Assembly (NCBI GenBank): GCA_017628845.1
Contig: JAGBYI010000006.1
Span: 1 to 37,640, forward strand
Reading direction: 5' to 3'
Length of the DNA: 37,640 bases
DNA from: Bacteroidaceae bacterium
GTDB lineage: Bacteria; Bacteroidota; Bacteroidia; Bacteroidales; Bacteroidaceae
A model generated the notes under the pieces. The model saw nothing but the letters and a program-made list of their open reading frames with translations. It was not told the origin of the DNA and ran no database searches. The translations under genes and the position numbers were made by a program. Shown one piece after another: positions 28,070 through 36,721 of the stretch; within the stretch, counting starts at the first letter, position 1, and each line of letters opens with the position of its first letter.

Positions 28070-29560
28070 ATGGGCACTCATGAGATATATCTGAAAGTTA
28101 AGGGCTGGTTTGAGGATAAAATCTCGAATCAGTTCAATGCCGCCATAAAAGGAATCTCTGCGAAGTTCGGAAAGGTTGCGCAGGGTATGGCTGGTATTAC
28201 CGGAATGATGGCCGGAATGGATGGGACATTGAGCAAGGTCACTACCGGAATCAACGGGCTTGTCGCTGGGTTTCTGCAGCTTGGGCCGTTTGGTGGTGTG
28301 TTGGCTACGATCTCAATTGCCGCAGGATGGATTACCGATAAAGTTCTTGGTGCGGCAGAATCGGTGAAGAAGTTGCATGAAAAGCATCTCGCCGCAATGC
28401 AGGAGCGCTTAAGGCAGATAAAGGCGGATGAAATCGAGAAGCTCGACAAGGCGATATCCAAGGCGGCAGACGATGCTGACCGCGCCGCCAAGGCGTTTGA
28501 CGCTATGGCTGCCGCTTACATGAAAGTCGCCCAGGCGAAGGACGCGACCGCCGCCGCTGGTGATGCCGCCGATATCTCCGCTCTGGCTCTTGAGCGTCAG
28601 CAGGCGATGAATGCCGCCGGATCAGAAAACGAAGCTGCGGCCATCGGTGCCGGGTATGACGTTGCAATTGCGCAGCGTCGCCTTGCCGCCGCCACGGATC
28701 AGCAGTCCGCCGCCGTGGAGCGTGCCGCGGAACAGGCCGCCGACGATGCGGAGCGTGCAGCCGCTTCCGACAAGGCGGTTGCCGATGCCCAGGATGCGTA
28801 TCTGCTTGCGCTCAAAAAACAGCATGAGGCGGAGAACATGGAGGCCATCGCTCCGGATGTCCTGAAGGCGAGAAACAAGTCCGTCGAACAGGCGAGAAAG
28901 AATCTTGAAGCTGCGGAAATGCGCCGCACCGCCGCGTATGCGCAGCAGGAAGCATCCGCCGAGGCGGTGAAACAGGCGGAGCTTCGCCGTGCCGCCGCCA
29001 TCGATGATGCAACTGCCGCCGTTGAAAGTGCGGAGCGTGCGGAGGCAAAGCTGCTGGAATCGCAGATATTGGCCGAACGGGCCGAATATGAGAAGCTTGA
29101 ACTTGAGGCGGAGAAGAAGGCCGCCGAGGAACGCCAGGCCGCAGAGCGTGCCGTTGCCGATGCCCGGAAGCGTGAAGCGGATTCCGTTCGCGCTTCCATC
29201 GCCGAGCAGGAGAAACAGCGCTCTTTCTTCGAGTCGGAGCTGTCGAACGCCGCCCAGGAGCTGACGAACGCCTGGCATCTCTACCGCGACAAGTCCGCTA
29301 TGCAGGCGGTCATGGATGAGGAGAAGGCGCAGAAACAGGCGGAGAAGGATTGGGCAAAGGATTTCGCGTCCCTCAAGAGCCGCCGCCGCGATTGGCGCAC
29401 CGCTGAAAATCTCAATGTTGACGACCGTGCCGTGCGTGAGGTTGCTTTGGCGAAGGAGCGCAAGGATCAGGCGGAGAGGTCCCTTGTCGAAATCGCGGAG
29501 AATACGAGACGCACCCGCGAACAGCTCGAAAGCCTGCTTACGATGAAAGGGGGCGAATAA
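28070..29560 (+). CDS. Tape measure protein
   Basis: 496 aa. The N-terminal 100 residues contain hydrophobic and Gly/Met-rich segments (GLVAGFLQLGPFGGVLATISIAAGWI at about 62-88), and the rest to about residue 480 is a continuous Ala-rich coiled coil (KAAEERQAAERAVADARKRE). Length sets tail length; 496 aa implies a short tail. The ATG at 28070 has no obvious Shine-Dalgarno sequence because the antisense moron promoter occupies the upstream region. Confidence 0.8.
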   Translation: MGTHEIYLKVKGWFEDKISNQFNAAIKGISAKFGKVAQGMAGITGMMAGMDGTLSKVTTGINGLVAGFLQLGPFGGVLATISIAAGWITDKVLGAAESVKKLHEKHLAAMQERLRQIKADEIEKLDKAISKAADDADRAAKAFDAMAAAYMKVAQAKDATAAAGDAADISALALERQQAMNAAGSENEAAAIGAGYDVAIAQRRLAAATDQQSAAVERAAEQAADDAERAAASDKAVADAQDAYLLALKKQHEAENMEAIAPDVLKARNKSVEQARKNLEAAEMRRTAAYAQQEASAEAVKQAELRRAAAIDDATAAVESAERAEAKLLESQILAERAEYEKLELEAEKKAAEERQAAERAVADARKREADSVRASIAEQEKQRSFFESELSNAAQELTNAWHLYRDKSAMQAVMDEEKAQKQAEKDWAKDFASLKSRRRDWRTAENLNVDDRAVREVALAKERKDQAERSLVEIAENTRRTREQLESLLTMKGGE

Positions 29561-29919
29561 TGGGATTTGCCACATACGAGACTGGCGACAGGGGGATTGT
29601 CAATAAGCGCAGCTATAAGACGCTTCTTCAGGCGCAGGTCGTTCCCGCCGTTACCGTTGACGGCAAGCCTGTTTCGTGGAAGCGAATCGTCGCCATCGGC
29701 AACGTTACGGAGACGGTGCGCGAAATCGTGGGTCTTTCCGAATCGGACGCTGAAAATGCGAAGTCGCTTTATAGCGAGCCTGATTATGTGCTGTCCGGCG
29801 GAGACAATCCGGCTGTCACATATTCGCGTGAAATTACGAGTACGAAGGATGGCGATTCCATGCTTTGGACCGTGTGCATACATGAAAGATCCATGTCGAT
29901 ATCGGAGGGCGTTGGATGA
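29560..29919 (+). CDS. Small tail/baseplate protein
   Basis: 119 aa, ATG overlapping the tape-measure stop by one base. Mixed beta with GKPVSWKRIVAIGNVTETVREIVGL; no signature recognised. The position just after the tape measure suggests a distal tail or baseplate component. Its stop overlaps the next ATG (ATGA). Confidence 0.55.
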   Translation: MGFATYETGDRGIVNKRSYKTLLQAQVVPAVTVDGKPVSWKRIVAIGNVTETVREIVGLSESDAENAKSLYSEPDYVLSGGDNPAVTYSREITSTKDGDSMLWTVCIHERSMSISEGVG

Positions 29920-30380
29920 GCTTGCATGTAAAGGATGACTTCGCGCCAGGCACTCCGATCTCTGCCGTCGGCTGCGACTGGTTCAACAAGGTGGGCGGGT
30001 TCGTGAACGCGCTTATTGGAGGCTTTGGGCTGAAGGTGTCGAAGCCGTCCAGACCTTCCGTTTCCGCGCCTGTCTCCATTGAGATCGATCCGGATGCGAT
30101 TCGCCAGGCTCTCGCCGTTGATGAAACCGAGTTTGATGAGATGGAAACGCCGTCTGTTGACGATGTGCCGGAAAATCATCGCGGCGATGCGCTCATTGAT
30201 ACAGAGTGGGCGAGGGGTGGCAAGAAGGGCGTGAAATTATATCTTCCGACGGATAGTTGGGATGACGGCGCGGAGTGTTCTCTGGCGTGGCGTCTCTGTG
30301 AGTTTGATCGCTACGGATGCCTTCAGCGCATCTGCGGTCAAACCATTCGTACGGCTTCGGTCAGCAATGACCAACTGTGA
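29916..30380 (+). CDS. Tail/baseplate hypothetical protein
   Basis: 154 aa. An N-terminal 50 residues (HVKDDFAPGTPISAVGCDWFNKVGGFVNALIGG) suggest an assembly or membrane-interacting helix, then a polar region, then KLYLPTDSW and a CSLAWRLCEFDRYGC cysteine-containing end. No family recognised; it lies in the baseplate region. Confidence 0.55.
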   Translation: MSLHVKDDFAPGTPISAVGCDWFNKVGGFVNALIGGFGLKVSKPSRPSVSAPVSIEIDPDAIRQALAVDETEFDEMETPSVDDVPENHRGDALIDTEWARGGKKGVKLYLPTDSWDDGAECSLAWRLCEFDRYGCLQRICGQTIRTASVSNDQL

Positions 30381-30391
30381 GGGATGAAAAC

Positions 30392-30877
30392 ATGAAAAGA
30401 TTCTGCAACGCAACGATAAACATCGATCTCACCAGACTGCACCGTCCGCTGGAAACGGTCCAGGCGAGACAGTACAGCGTATGCCGCCTGATTCTGAAGG
30501 ATGTTCCCGGCGAGCTTGGCGGTGTGTTTTTGCGCGTTCTCGCGGCCGACGGCTCAAGCTACCGCGACTATGCGGCGGTGCCGACATCTGATCCGGATGT
30601 ATGGAGCGTGTGTGTCCCCGCGCTTTCGTTCCGCGAGACCGGCACGTTCATATACGAGCTTCATGCGGAGGCGGACGAAGGCGGCAAGGTCGCTCTCGGC
30701 CGAGGTTATTTGGAGGTGAGGGCGTTCTCTGAAGGCGGTGCTGCGCCCGTTGCCGGTACCAAGGTCAGTGCGGGACGGCTTCCTACGCGCGATGGCGGCT
30801 GGGTGAACTGCTGGGCGGTCATGGATGATACCGGCGAGTACACTTACGAGTTTGAAAGGATTGACAATGAAGTTTAA
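30392..30877 (+). CDS. Baseplate (BppU-like) protein
   Basis: 161 aa from ATG 30392 with GAGGG upstream; a GTG at 30377 is less likely. Strand-rich, with ARQYSVCRLILKDV, FLRVLAADG and VWSVCVPALSF, GTFIYELHAEA: an Ig-like single domain that resembles the N-terminal domain of the gene starting at 36722, so the two may be paralogous upper-baseplate modules. Overlaps the next gene by 11 bp. Confidence 0.5.
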   Translation: MKRFCNATINIDLTRLHRPLETVQARQYSVCRLILKDVPGELGGVFLRVLAADGSSYRDYAAVPTSDPDVWSVCVPALSFRETGTFIYELHAEADEGGKVALGRGYLEVRAFSEGGAAPVAGTKVSAGRLPTRDGGWVNCWAVMDDTGEYTYEFERIDNEV

Positions 30878-33800
30878 GGCTCTGATTTCCCTATTGGCGG
30901 CGTTCGCCGTTTTCAATGCGTTCGGTATCGGCGCGACCCAGGAATGGGTGCGCAGGATACTCTCTCAATATCAGCCGCTTCGATCTTCCGGGAATATCAC
31001 CGTGACCGGCGGTTTTAATGCGTCCGTGATGGGCGCCGATTGCGCGGAGGCGACCTGTACCATCTCCACGGAAATCGGTACTCATGTCGCGTTGAAGGTT
31101 ATCGCCTCGAACGTGTCGGAAATCCCGACCGGTTCTTTCTACGCCATGAATCCGGACGGGCATTTCGTCAATGCCAGAAATACATGTCTATCCACCATCT
31201 ATGCAGCTCCGTACAATTCCGGATCTGTGCGCATGGCCAATCTATGGGCTGTTGATTCAACGGGCAAGGCGTGGCGCATGGGAATCGGCGAGGATACTTT
31301 CATCTACCGTACGGACGACCCGTCGAAGCGGATCACGCTGCGCTCCACCAAGATACCGGCACGCGGCGCAAATTCCATCCTTACGGCGATGGCGCGCGGT
31401 TTTGTCGCGCCATGGCTGCTTTATGCCGACGAAAACGGTGAGCTCGAATATACGATCAGGTCGGAAACCACCATTGCCATCGGCCAGATAACCTTCACCC
31501 GCAAGGATAAGAACGGCAAGGTGACAACTGTCACTTTCACGCCTGAAGATCTGACCGGCATGTACAAGGGTCCGAACGGTCCGTTCAAGACGAAAGAGGA
31601 AGCGCGAGCCGCCGCGATGGATCTCGACAACTGGGATTTCGGCGACTGGATCAAGAAGTTCAATGTCGATATGACCTCCGCCATGACCAAAAAGGATCTT
31701 CAAAATTCCGACGCTTGGAAATTCTTGATCGATGCCATCGAGACAGAGCGCGTGGAGGTGGAAATCGAGAATCCCCAGCCGTATCAGCACCCGTGTCCGG
31801 CTCCTGCCGATTATTGGGATTGGAGCGCGACGGCCAAGGACTGGGTGGTAAATCCGTCTTATGATACAGCCGAAAAACTCGACGAATGGCGCGGCTCTCA
31901 TGGCTGCCATTGTGGCTTCAAAGGGTGTGAAAGCGAGGGAAAGCCAAAACATCGCGTCGGGCGCGTGACCAAGAAGGGCGGCGAAATTCATTTCACCGAT
32001 GACGCGGACGGCGGCGACGGTTGCAAGTGCTGTATCCGTTGTGTACTGTACGGCGCGGACGAATCGGCGACCATCATCGAGTTCAACGACCACCGCGCCG
32101 CCGGAGTGGGTGCCGGTTCATGCGGCTGCGCTTGCGAAATGTACACTGTCGCAAATGAAGATGAATGGCCGCGCGATTTCCACAACCGCCCCGTCCGGAT
32201 GGGCGGCAAGGATTACGCGTGTTTGTGCTACTGCGGCAAAGAAAAGGCTCTTAATGGCGAGTTTGTTCAGCACGTCAAATACAAGGGCGACGATCCGTGG
32301 TGTGATAAAATTTGCTCCGCCTGTGAAATGGTGGAGGATGAAGAAATGTACATCCCGCACAGCTGGCCATCGTTCGACACGCGGCATGTCACGCTCCGCG
32401 CTCACGAATGGAGCGACCACACGCCCAGAAGTGAAGCCAGGGGCGGCGTATCCGTCCTTAACGACCCGACCTTCTACGACCGTTGCGGGTGCGCTTGTGG
32501 CGTGTACGATGAAATCAAGTCCGGCGGTCTGCCGCAGGAGTTCGCCGCGTTCCATCAGCAGAAGGCCGATTCTTGCCGTTGTCATTGCGGACAGAACCAC
32601 AGCAAGAACACGCGCGGCGAGAATAAGGTGGATCCGTTCCCGTGTCCGGAAATCTGCGCCGTGTGCCTGATGGTCGAGGATAAGGAATCGGACGCCGTTT
32701 TCACTTTCAACGGCGAACGGTACAAAAAGCTCGTGATGCGCACCCCCACCGAAGAGACCGACCACACGAAGCATGGCATCCTCTGCGGCTGCAAGTGCTA
32801 CAACGAAGTGACGTATCGCCACGAATGGAGCATCGGCGGTACACCCAAGGAGACAGTCACTGCCGACGGCACCATGCCGGAGTTTCATGTGATGAATGCC
32901 AGCGGTTGCGGTTGCGAGTGCGGCGGCGTACAGCTTAAAACACTTTCGCCCAAGTACCATCACGGCCCGAACAAAACTCTTGGCCCTTGCTGGTGCGATT
33001 GCGGCGCCTTCCACATCGGCTATCTTCAAAAGACCCAGTGCCGCGTCTGCGACAACTGCGGCAAGACAGAAGGCGGCGACATTCCGGACGATGAAAGTCT
33101 CCATAAGCTGAAAGAGGGTGCGAAGAATGATGCCGGGAACTTCATCTGTCGTTGCGATTGCGGCTACTATTCGAGCGACGGCGTTTACACTTCGACGGAC
33201 GGCGGCACGAATACGGTATGGGAAGCCGTGGCGCGCATTCCGGCGGCCGGGGGCAAGCTGCACGATTTCGACCGTTCCGACGCGGCCAAGAATGAAATCG
33301 GCTCTTTGCCGTGCCTTTGCTACTGTGGCGGCAAGCATGAGGCACGAATGGCGACCACCTATCAGAAAAACAACTACGGCGACAAGATTTGCGAAAACAT
33401 CTGCACCTATTGCAAAGAACGTACGAAAGACGGCAAGGCGGCGACAGAGCTTGACCATGAGCCTATACCGGCAAGCAAGAAGCATTGTGGCTGCAAGTGC
33501 GGCCATTACGGCATCAGCGACGGACACGAAGCCGCAGGACGCGTTGCGCAGTCAGCGCATCTGCACATTCAGAGCAAGGGGAATGCCGAGGGGGTCGCAT
33601 ATTGCCAGTGTTTCGGTGAAGGTACCGGCGGAAAGCATCACTGGCATCATCCTAAGTCCGCCGACACATGCCCGAAAATCTGTCAGCATAAGCGAACCGG
33701 CACGGATCTGCTGGGACACCTTGCCACCGAGGATGGCCACGAAATCGGCTTCAAGGAAGCGACCGGTGCAGACCACACGGCGAAAGAACACGGATGCGGC

Positions 33801-34928
33801 TGCAAGTGCGGACTGTGCGGCAAGGATACCGCGTCGCTTTGGGCCAACGACTTGACTCTCCATCATCCGGCACAGAATGCCGCCGACCGTTGCCATTGCG
33901 AATGCGAGAAGAAAAAACTCGTTGGAAGCGGCGAGGGCGGTCACGAATGGCCGCCCATGGCCGCCGTCAATGCCTGCACCTGCACTTGCGGTGCGAAGCA
34001 CAAGGACGATTATCTTAACGCCTGCGGGCTGTGTTCGGTTTGCGGCTACATCTGGCGCAACGGTGTGCGGCTTGACGCCGGAAACCGCAACAATCATCTG
34101 TGGCGCGCGGATAGATGCTACTGCGACGGCGGTTGCGTCGTCGGCGGCGTTAAAATGCTTCACACCGACGGCCATCGCTATATGAAAAACTCTTGCGATT
34201 GCCTTTGCGGAGAGGAAACGCGCGCGCATCTTGTCGATGTCGCAAGAGAGAGGATCGGCAGTTGGACTTGTGAAAAATGCTTTGCCGTGTTCGTGAACTA
34301 CCGGCTCAGCTCATTCTGCACCCGTTGCGGCGTGACGATAAAGGAAAAGTACGTCGGTTCCGTTGGCGAGCACAACATCGGGTGCGGAGAGCCAAGGACG
34401 GGATGCTGGAAGTGCGGCTGCAGCTGCACTTACGGAGAGCCGCATACAACCTGCGGAGGCGGTCATTACTGCAACGCGTGCTGCATGTCGATCCCCAAGC
34501 CGCCGGACCGCCCGCTTGCGCCGAATCCCATGCTCCCCGATCCGGATGGTCCCGAAGAAGAGCTTCCGGCAGATCCGTATGTCATCTGCAAGCATACCTC
34601 GCCGCATCTTGAAGAATGGGATTTCAATTGGACTTGCGAGACGTGCAAGCAGGTCTTCCGCTCGTGGGGCTCTCGTACGGTCTGCTGGGACTGCGGCAGG
34701 CGTCTTGACGGGGAAAGCCACATTGATGGAAGCCATGGCGCACCGTGCAATGGCCAGGAGCCGACGGAAGATTCGGTTGTCGTCTGCGGTGAAACCTTAA
34801 AGGGCGGCGGCGTCTGCAATGTCTCCTACTGGAAGAGCGACGGCTGCCCAAATGCCGCAAACCACGCAAACACACACACCGGCAACGGCGGCACGGGCGG
34901 CGGCGGATTGAACGACATTATCGAGTAA
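30867..34928 (+). CDS. Giant exported cysteine-rich fibre-like protein
   Basis: 1353 aa from ATG 30867, which gives a clean signal peptide (MKFKALISLLAAFAVFNAFG); an ATG at 30825 lies inside the previous gene. Residues about 20-290 are beta-rich and fibre-like (ATQEWVRRILSQYQP), and residues about 419-1187 contain about fifteen C-x-C-x-C pentapeptides (CGCAC, CLCYC, CRCHC, CGCKC, CWCDC and so on), many followed by G and by a downstream H or CxxC. The C-terminus is Gly-rich. The array should bind metal or form disulphides. No family recognised; it sits where tail fibre genes lie. Confidence 0.8.
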   Translation: MKFKALISLLAAFAVFNAFGIGATQEWVRRILSQYQPLRSSGNITVTGGFNASVMGADCAEATCTISTEIGTHVALKVIASNVSEIPTGSFYAMNPDGHFVNARNTCLSTIYAAPYNSGSVRMANLWAVDSTGKAWRMGIGEDTFIYRTDDPSKRITLRSTKIPARGANSILTAMARGFVAPWLLYADENGELEYTIRSETTIAIGQITFTRKDKNGKVTTVTFTPEDLTGMYKGPNGPFKTKEEARAAAMDLDNWDFGDWIKKFNVDMTSAMTKKDLQNSDAWKFLIDAIETERVEVEIENPQPYQHPCPAPADYWDWSATAKDWVVNPSYDTAEKLDEWRGSHGCHCGFKGCESEGKPKHRVGRVTKKGGEIHFTDDADGGDGCKCCIRCVLYGADESATIIEFNDHRAAGVGAGSCGCACEMYTVANEDEWPRDFHNRPVRMGGKDYACLCYCGKEKALNGEFVQHVKYKGDDPWCDKICSACEMVEDEEMYIPHSWPSFDTRHVTLRAHEWSDHTPRSEARGGVSVLNDPTFYDRCGCACGVYDEIKSGGLPQEFAAFHQQKADSCRCHCGQNHSKNTRGENKVDPFPCPEICAVCLMVEDKESDAVFTFNGERYKKLVMRTPTEETDHTKHGILCGCKCYNEVTYRHEWSIGGTPKETVTADGTMPEFHVMNASGCGCECGGVQLKTLSPKYHHGPNKTLGPCWCDCGAFHIGYLQKTQCRVCDNCGKTEGGDIPDDESLHKLKEGAKNDAGNFICRCDCGYYSSDGVYTSTDGGTNTVWEAVARIPAAGGKLHDFDRSDAAKNEIGSLPCLCYCGGKHEARMATTYQKNNYGDKICENICTYCKERTKDGKAATELDHEPIPASKKHCGCKCGHYGISDGHEAAGRVAQSAHLHIQSKGNAEGVAYCQCFGEGTGGKHHWHHPKSADTCPKICQHKRTGTDLLGHLATEDGHEIGFKEATGADHTAKEHGCGCKCGLCGKDTASLWANDLTLHHPAQNAADRCHCECEKKKLVGSGEGGHEWPPMAAVNACTCTCGAKHKDDYLNACGLCSVCGYIWRNGVRLDAGNRNNHLWRADRCYCDGGCVVGGVKMLHTDGHRYMKNSCDCLCGEETRAHLVDVARERIGSWTCEKCFAVFVNYRLSSFCTRCGVTIKEKYVGSVGEHNIGCGEPRTGCWKCGCSCTYGEPHTTCGGGHYCNACCMSIPKPPDRPLAPNPMLPDPDGPEEELPADPYVICKHTSPHLEEWDFNWTCETCKQVFRSWGSRTVCWDCGRRLDGESHIDGSHGAPCNGQEPTEDSVVVCGETLKGGGVCNVSYWKSDGCPNAANHANTHTGNGGTGGGGLNDIIE

Positions 34929-34943
34929 AGAAAGGCAATCAAG

Positions 34944-36695
34944 ATGTTAAACTTCAAGTCTTATTTCAGGCGAGATGTGTCCCACACGTCCCACCCCAAA
35001 TCTCTCCCCTTCCCTCTCCCTCTCACCTTCGCCCTCGCTCTCACCTTTTGCTCCCTTCATGCCGCCGATATGTCGGGCGACTTCAATACGTGGCTCGGCT
35101 ATATCGCAGGCATCAACGCAGATGGCAACCGCTCCACGGTAATGGGCGCAGGTGCCGGAGGTGAAGCGACGGGGATTGTCCGCACCGATTTCATGGGCGC
35201 GGCGGCCGGCGCGTATTCGTCGAACCTCACCGACTGCATCGGCATCGGGTTCCGCTCTCTGATGAACTCATCCGACATGTCCGAGGTCGTCGCAATAGGC
35301 ACGGATGCCTTCACCAATCGCACCGGTCTCACCAAGGCCACATGGATCAACGGGCAATTCGTCGCCTACGGCCAGAACAACACATTCGCGATAAGGGCCA
35401 AACGGGAAACGCCAGAGACGAATGCGCCCATATACTATGCCGACGGGGTGCTGAATCTTAACGCCGCAGAAATCCGTTTTAATGGCACAACGGCTTCATC
35501 CGGCGGCATGGGCGGCGCATCCGACCCGATGCTTGCCGGTTACGATCTTTATGTTGACTGTGTAAACGGAAACGACTCTTACGCCGGCACAACACTCGGT
35601 ACGGCCAAGCGCACGATCGACGGGGCTTATGCGGCGGTCACAAACCATGATGCGACGATCTGCCTCCTGCCGGGCATTCATCTTGCGCCGACATCGGTTC
35701 TTGGCGGTTCGACAGGCTCTTGGTCCAATATTGATTATCCTGCGTATCGGGTGCATCTTGTTGCGCCTTACGGCAAAGAGAAGACTGTCATAGACGGGGA
35801 GGGGTTGCGGAGTTATTGGGGCTGCTCATACCCTTTTAGTTCGATTAAGGGGTGCACACTTCGCAACATGGTGTCAAGAAAGATGAACCGACCGGTATTT
35901 TTTGCGGTATTTTTTCTTGATTGCGACATCGACGCATCCAACAATCCGGTCATGAGCAATTATGCGACAGCGCTCTTTGAATACTGCGTTCTTGAAAAAT
36001 GTTTTGTTATCGGCGGAGTTTCTCAGCAGTATTCGGACGAACCCGAGGGGTCCATGTCGTCAGCCGGTGCAATAATTGAGTCGAGTGACTCTTTTGATAC
36101 GGTATTTGATTTGGCGACGACCGGGATGTGCAAGTCAGTGACCCGAAATTCGCATTTTGAAAACTGCTTCTTCCGGATCGGGAAGGTGTGGCGGTTTAGC
36201 ATAAGCGAGACCGACGGCAGTGTGCTGGGGAATGAATCGGGCTTTTTTGATTCTACGGTTGTATGCCCGGCGCTATCCTCTGAGTATGTTATGAGCACTG
36301 CGGTCGGATGTCTTTTGGGATTGGGAAGTGTTGACGAGTCGCCTGCTTACGGCCGTATGACGGAGAGCGTCTGCACCAACGCGGCGACCGTTGCGGCGTT
36401 GATCCAAAGCGACTACCGCCCGCCTGTCGGCGAGTGGCGGTTTCGTTTCGTCGGCTATGGTTCGGCTGCTGATAGAGCCGTCAAGAACTCGATGGAAAAT
36501 TCAATCATCGATGCGCTTCTCAAAAATGAAGATCTCAATATCACGCAGACGGCACGGATGAATCTGATGCGCAGCGTTGCGCTGAATGAATCGATAGACG
36601 CTCCGCGTGTTGTCAACCGCGGCACGAACTCCATACCGGTGGGGACTGTTTTTCAGCTGCTTCCGGATCCTGACGAATCTCCGGCAATTGACTGA
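34944..36695 (+). CDS. Exported beta-helix adhesin-like fibre protein
   Basis: 583 aa, with GAAAGGC upstream of the ATG. An unusually long signal peptide (MLNFKSYFRRDVSHTSHPKS, then LPFPLPLTFALALTFCSLHA) is largely encoded by a dispersed repeat. It is followed by YadA-head-like repeats (DFNTWLGYIAGINADGN, AAGAYSSNLTDCIGIGFRSL) and then by a parallel beta-helix/pectate-lyase-like region starting with DLYVDCVNGNDSYAG and TAKRTIDGAYAAV. Such modules bind or degrade surface carbohydrates. A receptor-binding fibre or a displayed adhesin is inferred. Confidence 0.75.
   Translation: MLNFKSYFRRDVSHTSHPKSLPFPLPLTFALALTFCSLHAADMSGDFNTWLGYIAGINADGNRSTVMGAGAGGEATGIVRTDFMGAAAGAYSSNLTDCIGIGFRSLMNSSDMSEVVAIGTDAFTNRTGLTKATWINGQFVAYGQNNTFAIRAKRETPETNAPIYYADGVLNLNAAEIRFNGTTASSGGMGGASDPMLAGYDLYVDCVNGNDSYAGTTLGTAKRTIDGAYAAVTNHDATICLLPGIHLAPTSVLGGSTGSWSNIDYPAYRVHLVAPYGKEKTVIDGEGLRSYWGCSYPFSSIKGCTLRNMVSRKMNRPVFFAVFFLDCDIDASNNPVMSNYATALFEYCVLEKCFVIGGVSQQYSDEPEGSMSSAGAIIESSDSFDTVFDLATTGMCKSVTRNSHFENCFFRIGKVWRFSISETDGSVLGNESGFFDSTVVCPALSSEYVMSTAVGCLLGLGSVDESPAYGRMTESVCTNAATVAALIQSDYRPPVGEWRFRFVGYGSAADRAVKNSMENSIIDALLKNEDLNITQTARMNLMRSVALNESIDAPRVVNRGTNSIPVGTVFQLLPDPDESPAID
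34952..35040. repeat. Dispersed repeat, copy B, encoding the signal peptide
   Basis: Matches copy A at 20317-20420 (TTCAAGTCT, ATTTCAGGCGAGATG, CCCACACGTCCCACC, AAATCTCTCCCC) but lacks an 18-bp internal unit. Here it is translated as most of the signal peptide of the beta-helix protein. Confidence 0.7.
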
Positions 36696-36721
36696 ACGGC
36701 TATAAATAGAAAGGCTTATCC

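Noticed and set aside
28622..29575. Minus-strand ORF opposite the tape measure
   Set aside because: Repetitive Leu/Gly/Arg product of reading the complement of Ala-rich coiled-coil codons; no promoter or ribosome site.
32118..33527. Long minus-strand ORF (469 codons) opposite the cysteine-rich gene
   Set aside because: Complement artefact (Ala, Val and Ile-rich where the plus strand has Cys and Gly codons); no start context or motif.
30867..36695. Diversity-generating retroelement acting on the fibre genes
   Set aside because: No reverse transcriptase gene and no template/variable repeat pair was seen; the cysteine array repeats are divergent protein motifs, not adenine-mutated copies.
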